From positions 15,739,942 to 15,803,941 of the forward strand of contig CM032805.1 of the NCBI GenBank assembly GCA_019155185.1: a stretch of DNA of 64,000 bases, given 5' to 3'. A model generated the notes under the pieces. It saw only the letters and a list, made by a program, of their open reading frames with translations. It was not told the origin of the DNA and did no database searches. This DNA comes from Beaufortia kweichowensis (Eukaryota; Chordata; Actinopteri; Cypriniformes; Gastromyzontidae). Made by a program: the position numbers and the translations under genes. Shown here in pieces: positions 12,360-22,900 of the stretch; position 1 is the stretch's first letter; every line of letters begins with the position of its first letter.

Positions 12360-12950
12360 CTTTCTATCTAAAGCTCTAGAATAATGAAGACACAAAACAC
12401 GGAACACCACGAGGGAAGGGCGAGACCACCAACCTGACATGGTCGATGCATATTAGAGAGACACAAAGCCCTAATAAACTTCTCCCGTATCATTTTTAAT
12501 GGAAAACCAGCTGCTTCTAAAGCTGATTTCGGATAGAGATCTCTCCCTCTTCTCACTGGCCCTTTGAAAGCTCCTTTCTTTCGTGCGTGTGATTTTGAAG
12601 GGGTTTTGCTTTGCTCTTTTCGTTGGCCAAGCACAATTGTGTTATTGGAGATAATTAATTCAATCCCCATCAGAAGGTATTAGGAGCGCCTTGGCCCTGT
12701 AGTGCTTTTCCAAACTGCGAATGAAAAGAGGGAGAATAAAGGTCTACGGGTAGGCCCGCTGATGGGCGCTTTGAACTAAAGGGCCATGCGTATTGTTGTC
12801 AAAATTTTTGTCCATAAGGCTGAAGAAAGCGCCAGGGCTTTTGATGGGGTAACGAGAAATGCCACATAAGTTTGAAAACAAGGCGCTTCTGAAACCTGCG
12901 CCTTGGACACTGCCCGCTGATAACATATGTTATGCCTTAATAATGTCTGC
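12360..12950. promoter_or_regulatory. Candidate conserved noncoding block
   Basis: About 600 bases of complex sequence stand out from AT-rich flanks. They include homeodomain-like cores (ataattaattc near 12651) and several CCTTTGAAAG/CTTTGAA-type TCF-like strings. Open frames on the minus strand here have no domain and are interrupted. The most likely explanation is regulatory DNA for foxa1, by inference. Confidence 0.3.
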
Positions 12951-13145
12951 CCATTTAAATAGCTAAGATGTGCTCGAGTTGTTTCAGCCTTTATGTAGCA
13001 CGCGATAACGAACCGTTTTATATAGATTTATATAGATTTAAAATTTTATTACGAAAACAGGTTTGTGCAGTACATATCCATTATCAACAATAAGATTGCA
13101 ATAATTATATAATATTAATATTAATTAATTAAATAAGTCACTGAT

Positions 13146-13258
13146 AAGTCACTGCATGCTTGTTCCTTAAATAATGTATTTAATTTACTTAAACTAGCAG
13201 TGTATATATATATATACTGCTAGTTTAAATAAATTATTTAGGGAACAGGCAGTGACTT
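13146..13258. repeat. 113-base palindromic foldback element
   Basis: The left arm (13146-13201) starts aagtcactgc and ends aaactagcagt. The right arm (13216-13258) is its reverse complement with small gaps. The loop is an alternating TATA tract. The RNA would fold into one long hairpin. No coding capacity; likely a small foldback transposon or a solo palindrome. Confidence 0.8.
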
Positions 13259-14807
13259 GTCGATGCATTCGTATAGACCTTTTTTAATTAAATAAATATT
13301 TTTTTTCTATACTACACCAAAATTTTAAACTACAAAAAATTGTGGCCGTACCACACTCATAATTTTTTAATCGGTTTACATTTCATGTCATGTTTTTAAC
13401 TTGCACAGTGTGCAAAACTGATCAACATTTGTTAACCATATTTATTTAAATAATATTTACATAAAGACAAAGTTTTGATTATATTTAAAGCAAACAGACA
13501 TCAGCGATCTGATATAAGGAAAGTGACACAGTAGTCTACTGTGTGATTTATGAACTTGATAATGGCCTTTTACAATGTGCAGTTATTTTGTAATCGTGTA
13601 CATAGCCAAAATATAATTAGACGATAATTATTCACTTGATTAATATTTGTGTGTGCTGATGCCAAATGGGTAAATTGTGTGAACTGTCTAAACATTTTTG
13701 GATAATAAAATATTAAATGGTCTGTTTTATAATGCACTTCAATTGCGCTTTAAATTTCTTATCGTGCACGTGCAGAGATGGTAAAATCATTTAGATTGTT
13801 CAAACATGCTGTTAAAACTGTTTTATGTCCTACAAGTTTGGAATTCCTCAATTTAAAAAAAATTGTGCTTCATAATTTTTATCGGTACCTTTTATTTTAT
13901 CCACGTTTACTAGATTTACTTTTTTGTTTAATTCGATAACAGGCTGCCTTTAGCAAATTATATGATCTTTATATTTCTTAATTCAAATGAAAAAGTAAAA
14001 GACAAGCATCAGCTGAATAATTTAAATCATAAATGAATGTGCTCGGAAGTAATAAATCATCTGTATTTCTCTGCAGTTTCTGTAAGATTTCTGAAGCCTG
14101 AAGTCAATTATCCATTTTATTTACGCATCGGGGGGGAATTACACGATAATTAAATGAATTTCACGGCTACTCAGCCAAAATGCGCGTGTACAAAATACCA
14201 TGATCAAAGTCAAATCTGTTCAGGTTCACGTGCCCATCATGTAGGTTACGCTTCACAAAAAGATGATTTGGCCTCTTTATGATATTGTTTAAAATCCCAT
14301 TTAAAACGCGATCGGATCTTTTATGCAGCGAGTCTTTCAGGCTGTGCTTGTGTTAGACTTGGATTTTCTCTTGGTCTTTTACCAACATCAAGTCAACACC
14401 AGACAAGCTCAGCCAAAAATTGCCTTCGAGAGGAAACGATGACATATTAAATAAATTTGAGATAACCATTACTGTTTTATTCTAGTTGTTGTTTTGTAAA
14501 TGGTTGTATATTGTGTTACAATTACAAGGACATATAAATAGCGCCAAGACAAAATAAATAAATAAAAAGAGGAAAACAGTCAAAAAGCGATTAAACAAAG
14601 CTAATCCAAAATGTTCATTTTTTACAAATACATTAAAATAAACAACAAAAATGTATAATTCGCAACTTTTATTTGTAAATGGTCTAAGATAAATTTAAAA
14701 TATAATTTCACCAAGATTAAATAAATCGCACGCGCCTTGATGCCTTTGTCTCTTTTATAAAAATGTCACAAAACACTGTAATATTTTGCTTGATTAAGAA
14801 ATACATA

Positions 14808-14813
14808 TTTTAT
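14808..14813 (-). terminator. foxa1: Candidate foxa1 polyadenylation signal
   Basis: TTTATT on the + strand reads AATAAA on the minus strand, about 475 bases after the foxa1 stop. Alternatives lie at 14841-14846 and 14475-14480. Confidence 0.3.
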
Positions 14814-15284
14814 TCAGAATGCATTTCCACCTTGGATTAATTTATTTCAGTACAAGATTGGGATTTAAAGTGTTTTTGTCAAAAGAGGTAAATAAACCCC
14901 AAAATGATGAGTAAAATGACAACATTCAAATACATCTGCAACAGACAGGGGCATGGCTTTTTTACCAGCAACAAACATTTTTTCTACAAGACCAAAGTTG
15001 ACCTTCTTTCGTGCACGTTGTAACACATATGAACATATGGTGGGAAACTACATGTTTTGGGGATTACAACAAGTATTTTACAAGCTCAAAATGATTTTAA
15101 ATACACTAGCAATGATTTATAACTGGGATATACAATCATTCAATGGGAACACTTTACAATATTTTATTATACACATACACATTTTCTTTATACTTTAAAG
15201 TAACAGTTCTTTATGCACCAGGTGCATGCAAAAAATAAAATAAAGTTTTTTTTCGTCGGCAGCTGTCGAAAATGAAAACATGGA

Positions 15285-17442
15285 CTAAGACGTATTAAGA
15301 ACCGGCCTGGAATACACACCTTGATAGTACGAGGCCTCTAAAGCCGATGGGTCCATGCTGGCTCTCCCGGCCATGGGCAAACTGGACGACATCCCTGAGC
15401 CATAGGAGGAGTATTGCAACGCTTGTTCATAGGCTTTCAATTCCAGTTTATGCTGTTGCTCTGAAGAGGACATTAAATTATTGATGGAAAACGGGTGATT
15501 GAAGGAGTAATGGGGGTCTCCCTTGAGGTGCAGCTGCGATTCGTGAGCCATAGAGTGAGGGGCTAAAGGTATAGAGGACAGAGATGTGGCCGAACTGGAC
15601 ACGGGGTGGATCTGTGGCCCGGTGCTTTTGAGTTCGGAGTTGGTGGTGCCGCTCCTGTGATCCAAACTGTGGGGACTGGACGAGTGGTTCGATGAAGTTA
15701 TAGAGCTGGAGTCCATGTGCACGGGTTTGGTGCTGGCACTGTCGCTCGATGGCGAACCCGAGCCGCTGGCCGGGTCCCTCTTTCCGTCCGAGCCTTTACC
15801 CGCCGTTAACTTCTTGTCGCATTTAAAGCGCTTCTGTCGGCGCAGGTAACAGCCGTTCTCGAACATATTCCCAGAGTCAGGGTGCAGGGCCCAGTAAGAG
15901 CCCTTTCCCGGTTTATCCGGCGACCTGGAGACTTTGACGAAACAGTCATTGAAAGACAGCGAATGCCTGATGGAGTTTTGCCACCTTTGTTGATTCTGGC
16001 GGTAGTAGGGAAAGAGGTCCATTATCCACTGATAAATCTCGCTTAAAGTGAGCATTTTGCTCGGTGCCTGTTGGATAGCCATCGTGATGAGAGAGATATA
16101 AGAATAGGGCGGTTTGGCGTGAGGGTAACTTCTCCTGAACGTCTTGTTGTCTCTGGCCCTGTTCAGGTTGGGTTGCGCGTACGCCATGGAGCTCATGGTG
16201 GGACTCATGTTGGAATAAGGGTTCAGGGCGTTCATGGAGCTGTGCTGAGCCGTCATGGCGTTCAGGTTGGACGGGCTCAGAGCTGTGCCCATGGTCGACA
16301 CCCCGCCGCCCATTCCGTTCATCGCGCCGGTTGCGCCCGGTGGCATCCCCGCCATAGCGCCCGGGCTCAGTCCGGCACCGAGCGCAGGGTTCGCGTAAGA
16401 CATGTTGAAAGAGCTAGATGTCATATTTCCACTGGTCGACATGCTCATGTAGCCGTTCATATTATTCATGGAGCTCAACCCAGCGTTCATACCGCTGTTC
16501 GTCATGGGAGAATACACCTGAAAGGAAATAAATCGTGCGTTTTATTACTGTATTTTTGTTAAACAGCCTTTTCGTTTTCTCCAATTGCGAGCAGCTATAG
16601 ACAACTTTAATCCGTGTATTTTATTTCGCAATGTTTACGAAATAATTTACAAAATATTAGTCATGATTTTAATATTTCCTAAACACATCTGTATTCCCAT
16701 ACAATATGTATCAGTTTGACTACAAATAAAATAATTCACGCAGTGCAGAACACAATTAAATTGGATTTATTTTATTTTTAATTTGCATAAAATCCGAAAC
16801 GATGTTAGTGCTTTTTATTATAACAAATTATTGCATGTGCAAACACTTACCCACGCACGACAAATAATTAAATGATACCATAATTGTACGTTTAAATTTT
16901 GACGTTTAAGCTATTTTATTTTTAGATTTAATTATAAGTCACTTAAATTACCAAAACAGTCAAGATCAGACAGGAACATGCCATTTAAATATAGTAATCA
17001 ATATTTAATGGTATAAAATAGTTTAGATATAAAAGTTAATAATTAAAAAATAGTTTAAACCATATAATTCAAATATTTCACTACATTGACCCACTTCCAA
17101 TGGGATCACTGCTGCCACCAAGTGGGTTGATCGATTATTATAAATTTTCTCCGTTTATGACAACAATCAAACCGAAAAGTTATTATATATTCATATTATT
17201 TAAATATAACATTTAATTTACCATTTTCAGTCTTTCAAAGAGTGATTTGTAGAGCAAACATTGCTGTGTTGATGCAGTTATAAACGTGCATTTTACTAAA
17301 ACTACTTTTTGTCTATTTTAAAAGCTCAGAATGGCATTGATCATATGTTTGCAGTAATTCTTTCTCTTACCTCTTGTGCATCATTATAGTAGCTGCTCCA
17401 GTCTGGAGTTTCGTGTCCTTCCATTTTCACTGCTCCCAACAT
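15285..17442 (-). CDS. foxa1: Forkhead box A1 transcription factor
   Basis: Pioneer transcription factor that opens chromatin in endoderm and other tissues and acts in the nucleus. Two coding exons: 17442-17371 (ATG at 17442, 24 codons beginning MLGAVKMEGHE, donor GAG|gtaaga) and 16517-15285 (acceptor cag at 16520-16518, phase 0, 410 codons plus stop). Total 434 aa, close to other fish Foxa1 and a little shorter than mammalian. The N-terminal region is Met/Asn/Ser/Gly-rich with SFNMSYANP and GAGLSPGAMAGMP. The forkhead domain is at about 158-257 (PYSYISLITMAIQQAPSKML, NSIRHSLSFNDCFV, GNMFENGCYLRRQKR). The conserved C-terminal activation motifs are HPFSINNLMSS (about 364-374) and the end YYQGVYSRPVLNTS. 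The N-terminus fits Foxa1 better than Foxa2, and synteny agrees. No in-frame ATG precedes the chosen start. Confidence 0.97.
16518..17370 (-). other. foxa1: foxa1 intron 1
   Basis: An 853-base AT-rich intron with consensus ends (gtaaga and tttcctttcag on the minus strand). It holds one unusual complex island at 17085-17140: inverted ACCCACTT/AAGTGGGT sites followed by an ATCGATTA homeodomain or Onecut-like string. The rest is A/T-rich with no repeats recognised. Confidence 0.85.
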
Positions 17443-18960
17443 AATGGAGGAAGTCCACAGCTCGTCCACATGCAGTTCGCAGAGCCGCAGCGTTTGTGTG
17501 CGTGTGCGTGTGTGGAGTGCGCGCAATCACTGACGGGATGTTGCGCTCGGCTTTGAATAAAGTGAGGAAATGTTAGGACTGCATTGGAGATCTTCCCCTG
17601 CCTGTTACGTATACGGTACAGCCCACTTTCAGAGTGTCATTTGCCCGGATCTCTTATTCCAGGAACACTTCTTAACTTTACTGTTTTAAATAGAAAAAGT
17701 CCCGTGTGTTTTTATGCAACATAGGTATTTACAGTCCAAGCCCTTCGTTTTATTAATTTGATTTTACACTGTTTACACTGAAATAATTACAATAACACGT
17801 TATAATATTACATATCATAATGCACTTAACATTTATTAGCACGTATTTTTTCTTATTTTTACTTACAATAAAAATATCACTTTTTTTACTTCCGTTTAAA
17901 CCCATTAAAATGTTTAAGAAAAGTTTTAGTTGTATATCTTTGCGTATAGTTAATGTACATAAACGTTTCCTTACTAGTTACATTTAAATCAACTTCATCA
18001 TCTTAATCATTATATAATATAATAATATTTGTTAATGTTATTAATAAACGTTAAAGAACGTGAACGCTAGTTTATTATACTTTGCATGGCATTTTAAGTC
18101 ATTAGCAATCATTTAGTATACAATTAACACATGCACATTCAGTTAGTAAATATTAATTGGAAATATCAATTATTAGTAATTATTAAAATATACGATAAAT
18201 AGCGATTTTTGTATAATATCATTAAGTGAGATTATTCGATTGTGTTTAAAACCAATTCCAGGTTAAGCAATAATATTAAATAGCAATAATTTTGAGCTAT
18301 ATTAACTAAATAACTAGATTTGGTATTAGGTAAAACGTTTAGAAAGGAAACGGGAACCCCACTATCTCCCAGCCTTTATTGCTCAGATAAACAAGAGGTC
18401 CCAGATCTCACTGTACACCTGCTAATGACAGCGCTGATCATCCACTTACACGGGATTATCACCAGTGATCTATGACACCATTAGAGCACAGATCGATCTC
18501 TCACAGGACGCAATGAAATGTCTCTTGAGCACAAGAACATTGAACCATGTCAAAGCCCCCACGAGGGACGACGAGAGAGCATTAATATTAGGCAAGATTA
18601 TGAATTTGTAAATTGAATTATTGAAATAAATGATTTAAGATTCTTAATTTAAAAATGCATTGTATTTATTTATTTATTTATGCATTTATTTGTTGCCCAA
18701 AGGTTTTAATCTACAAGTGAATATTTTATTTGTATTTCCTTAATCACAAAAATGCAAATATTATTTCGCCATATACATTGTTCACCCATTTATAATTTCA
18801 GACGCAAACCGCGCAATTGTCAGTCAGTTAAAACTGTAGCATAAATATTAAGAAAAAGCACAAATAAACACAAAAAATAATAAAAAACAATAAATAACAG
18901 CTAGTTAATTATCTACTCGAGTATTTCAGATGTGCACGGCAGCTCTGGCACGCGCACAGG
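17443..18960. other. Divergent foxa1-ttc6 intergenic/promoter region
   Basis: Contains the foxa1 5' UTR and core promoter at its left end (about 17443-17660, locally GC-richer with CpGs). A long AT-rich middle follows, then a complex block at 18340-18600. The two genes are transcribed away from each other with about 1.5 kb between their inferred 5' ends. No coding exon was seen. Confidence 0.6.
18340..18600. promoter_or_regulatory. Candidate foxa1 proximal enhancer
   Basis: A non-repetitive, GC-balanced block about 0.9-1.1 kb upstream of foxa1. It contains a forkhead-type ATAAACA at 18387-18393, which would allow autoregulation, and a homeodomain-like CTAATGA near 18422. Function is inferred from position and motifs. 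Confidence 0.3.
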
Positions 18961-18969
18961 GACAGACCG

Positions 18970-18982
18970 GTTGCTAGGAGAC
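18970..18982 (+). promoter_or_regulatory. ttc6: RFX-type X-box at ttc6 promoter
   Basis: GTTGCTAGGAGAC matches the RFX consensus (GTTGCYANGGNAAC-like, 13-bp form) with a perfect left half and one mismatch in the right half. It lies about 130 bases upstream of the donor of the inferred noncoding first exon of ttc6. X-boxes in this position are a hallmark of genes for cilia. Confidence 0.5.
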
Positions 18983-18989
18983 GCTGCTT

Positions 18990-19110
18990 GGCGTTTCTCT
19001 GTTTGAGTTTCAGAGGTAAAAGCTGCAGTTTTAGCAGTTTATCAGACCTGTACAATGCATTTTCAGTTTATTTGACAGGTTAAAGTTCGAGGAGAGGCAT
19101 TCCTGAAAAG
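18990..19110 (+). other. ttc6: Inferred ttc6 noncoding first exon (5' UTR)
   Basis: A strong donor, CCTGAAAAG|gtaagatc, ends this segment at 19110. The next acceptor (cccacttcag, exon from 19943) is 8 bases before the ATG of ttc6. Direct joining gives a 5' UTR with no problem. The transcription start is not resolved; the left edge given here is a guess based on the adjacent X-box. Confidence 0.45.
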
Positions 19111-19950
19111 GTAAGATCGTTGAAAAAGTTGTTTCTTTAAGTGTTTGAATGACAGCTTGGGAGAAGAGCAACTTTTGAGCATGTTAGCTAGCTAGTTGGC
19201 TAGCTGAGATTTGACGAAACTTGACAAAAATGTTTAGGATACCCGTGAATAAATAATACTTTTGTAAACAAATACTTTTTAAACTCATGGGGACGTTTCA
19301 TTTACAGCAATGTAAAATGGGAAGCTATTTATACTGCTACTGTATTTTCAAGAGCAGTATAAATAGATTTTATGGTAATATAATGGGAATATAGTAAGTA
19401 TATAGTCAAATGTGAATAATACAACAATAGCAAGATTAAATTAATATTTAGCAGTAACAGCGAACAACAAACTTGGACAAATTTATTTTTTACTTCAGCC
19501 TTCAAACTAGCTGTAAGCAAAAATCTTGCTTTTTAATAGAAAGATTTATTTTATTTATTTATTGTTTGCTAAATATGAGAATATCAATTAATTGGCAATA
19601 TCATGCTTTAAAGTGTTGTGATTGTTCTCAAAGCTCTGTAATTTAATATTGATTGAGTCATTTTCATTTATTTCTATTGAAGTCACTGTAAATATTACCA
19701 TATGACAATTAGACCATGATGAAAAATGAGGGATTTGGTCAGTCTATCAGAATACACTTAATCGCAGGATATTTGATCTATTGTTAACCTTGTAAACTGA
19801 CAAAAAGTCATCTGATACCACCAGTGTCCCTCACAGCTTTGTAAACCTCATCTTTCTCTCTTCTCTTCTTAGCAAACTGGCCCGAATTCATGAATCTTAA
19901 AAATGATAGAATCATAGAAAACACTGATTTCCCCCACTTCAGGAAGCACA

Positions 19951-22900
19951 ATGGCTCTTCGAAAACCTCAAGCTGGACATAAGATTGTCCAAAAGCCGGT
20001 CATTGCTTCTCTCGCTGGGACCACCAAAGCTGTATCCTTGTCCAAGAGGCCACAACCTCCCATAAAGCCCAGATCAGAGATGAAAACGTCAGAAGGTGGA
20101 TCTTATAAACCTCGCACACTTACCCAGCAGTGTTCAGGGACAATGAATAAAACGTTTTGCACTTTCCAGTCCACTTTCTGTAAAGGAAAGAGTCCAGAAA
20201 GTTCTGATAACTTTGCAGGCAACAAGAATCTAGAGCAGAATGGGCATGAAGGGGAAGTATTTTGGGAGGCATGTATACATCAAACTCCCTCTAAGAGTCA
20301 CACCAGCAGGTCTGGCTCTAGTACAATCCAAAGTGTCAAATCCACATCTGAGCTGTTGATGGAAGCTAGACTTATTGCAGGACTGGAGAGACCAGATGAG
20401 TCCAGCCAGCAGAGGGCGCCAGATGAGACTCTGACAGATACATTAGTGATGGGAAGTGGGCACATAGGGGATGAGATTATTGGTCCTTTCTCCACCTGTG
20501 ACCAAAACACTAAGCAGTTCATGGAAAGTGATCTTGGAAACAGCTGTAATGCTGATTATGAGGTTAGTCAATACAATGTGTTATTATCTTTACATTTACG
20601 TTTTTATTTCTATGAGTAGTAGTTCATGGTAGAATTTCATGCAGTGATCCCAAAAGTACCACACTTAAAATGAACGTGTGACTTTCATTACATAATAAAA
20701 CAAAATATTAAACCAGGTCCCATCGTGCAAAACATGCTTAAACTTTTATTTCAATTGTGTTTATCAATTTGGAGTCAAGGTGATTTTAGTAATTGGATGA
20801 AGCAAGTTCTTATGAAGTTCAACCAAAGTCCAACACACACTTTTTGCTTGAAACATGCATTGTGTTTGGATATGTGACATAAATCTTTCCCCTGATGTAT
20901 AATATGACAAATTCTTTCGTAAGAGTTTAAAACAATGGTATGATTTGGCAGGCAAACTTATATACTATAAAGTGACAACATTGAGAAATGTCAAATATCT
21001 TGGTGCACTGGGGAATTGTGTAGTATTTCCTGTTTGTACATTGTGGTGTGTAAAGTCATATGCTTGGAATGAAAATGTCTTGGCAGAATGCTCACGTTTA
21101 TTTTCTTTCAGGGGCCAAGTCAAAAGAACTCCTCAGCACCACTGTTAAATGTGTGTGTAACAGAAGAAAAAAGTCCAAGACCAGCGTGCCAGCTACCTGT
21201 GTCATCTGGTGTCTGTAAGATGCCCGTGCCAGGCCTACAGAGACATTGCCAGGTTTGCTGTGACATTAAAGAACTCATTGTATAAATTGAATGCACTGTA
21301 AGTTGCTTTGGATAAAAGTATCTGCCAAATATGTAAATGTAAATCTATGGAATTTTTGCCGTTTTGCACCATAATAAATTACACTGTATGTCGGATCACT
21401 TCAAGTAGTAAATCACCAAACAGTGTGGTGTGAGGTATGATTTTATTTTCATAGTAAGTAATAACTCATCATTGCTTGAGACAGTGTTTTAATAAAAAAA
21501 TTAACACATGTTTGAATTAAATTTATACAGTATAATAGTAATATTAGAATTTTTTGATGCTTGTTTTATGTTTTGGAGGTGCCCAATGAAGATATAATTA
21601 TGGCTCAAGGACGTAGCCTGACGAGAGCAGACAAACCATCCCATCAGGCCAAAATCATTCAGGGTCTTTCACTGTTAGCGACCTGGAAACCTAAAAAAGA
21701 TTATAGAAGGTACAGAAATATTTTGTGATATACAGACTGTGTCCCAAAACACATACAGGTATTCCAATCACATGTATACTGTTAGACCTTTTCTCAAAAC
21801 TAACTGAACTTTTCTTATGTAGTTTTGCAAACTAAAGTTTTCAAGTTCGCACTGGTAAAATGTTTTTTTTTGGTGAAATGTTTTGCTCTTTCTTCAATTA
21901 ATGCCATTTATGTTATGCTTTTGGATTTAATGTGTACTTTATCTGTGACAACAAGGGTCACTGTACCTACTTGTTAATTAAGTATAATGACACGTTTACC
22001 TCTATCATCATGTCAATCTCATAAAGCTAGCAGAAGAGCTCAGAGGGTGGCCTTGGACACAAATAATCTTGTTTCACAGTACCTGAGAAGAGCGTTCAAG
22101 GCTGTCATCAGCCCCCCAAACCTGTTTAAGGGGCAGTAACACAGCGAGTAATTACCCGTCACTTACCCCACTCAACTGCTCCCGGGTCTGACTGGAGCCA
22201 GCGCACCCACGCATGCCTCCTCCTGACCTCTCCGCCACTCACCTGAGAACTGATAACGCAAGATTTACTACCTGCGCGGCTGGAGCACAGCCACTCCCTC
22301 CCAGAAAAACACTCAGGAGAAAGAGCCTTTTAATTACTGGCTTTTTCCAGTCACAAGGGTCACTGAAAGGTTGGTGTTGGACGCGGTTGAGAGGCTTTAT
22401 ATGAGGGCCGCCTGCCTGCAGGGCAGATGGATAGCTGGGCAGGTTGAAGGTTTCTCTTCAAGGTTCAGGAATGTTTCTTTTCAGTAAAGGCAGGGCCGAT
22501 GACTTTGGTGTGACCTTCCAGGTTTTTCGGTGAGGCTTAACCGTGCCAGAGCAGGGTGATAAATCGAGCTTGTCACAGGCTAGAGCGAACGAGTCGGACG
22601 CAATAAATTGGCTCTGTCAGTGGAGCCGCGGGGACGTGGGTGGCGGAGTTTTGAGCAACACAAAGGGCCCACACACACAGTCGGTTCAGAGGTCTGTCGA
22701 GGGTTTAAACAGTGGTGTGAAGTTATGGCAGAGACGATCTGTGCAAACAGACTGAGTCATCATCTTTTTTATGCTGGAGTTTTTGGGGCCTATATTAGAA
22801 GTTGGCACCGAAAAAGGTTTATGTTTGAGGTCCAAGAAGTGTTCCTGTGAGACCTAGATTTATCCATGCAGAATTATTTCAGCCATGAGAAAATGTTTAT

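Larger units (their letters stand above)
10069..15284. other. Intergenic region between mipol1 and foxa1 3' ends
   Basis: This contains the 3' UTRs of both convergent genes, whose ends are not resolved. It is AT-rich overall, with a T-rich tract at 10300-10330, two complex GC-richer blocks (11260-11560 and 12360-12950) and a 113-base palindrome at 13146. No convincing coding exon was found on either strand. The open frames here are short and have no recognisable domains. Confidence 0.7.

Noticed and set aside
12368..12670. 100-codon minus-strand frame in the foxa1-mipol1 spacer
   Set aside because: No domain, no splice partners, and it lies in a block better explained as noncoding regulatory DNA.
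16071..16562. 163-codon open frame antisense to foxa1 exon 2
   Set aside because: It is the reverse complement of foxa1 coding sequence; the product is His/Arg/Val-rich low complexity and the foxa1 frame is clearly the real one.
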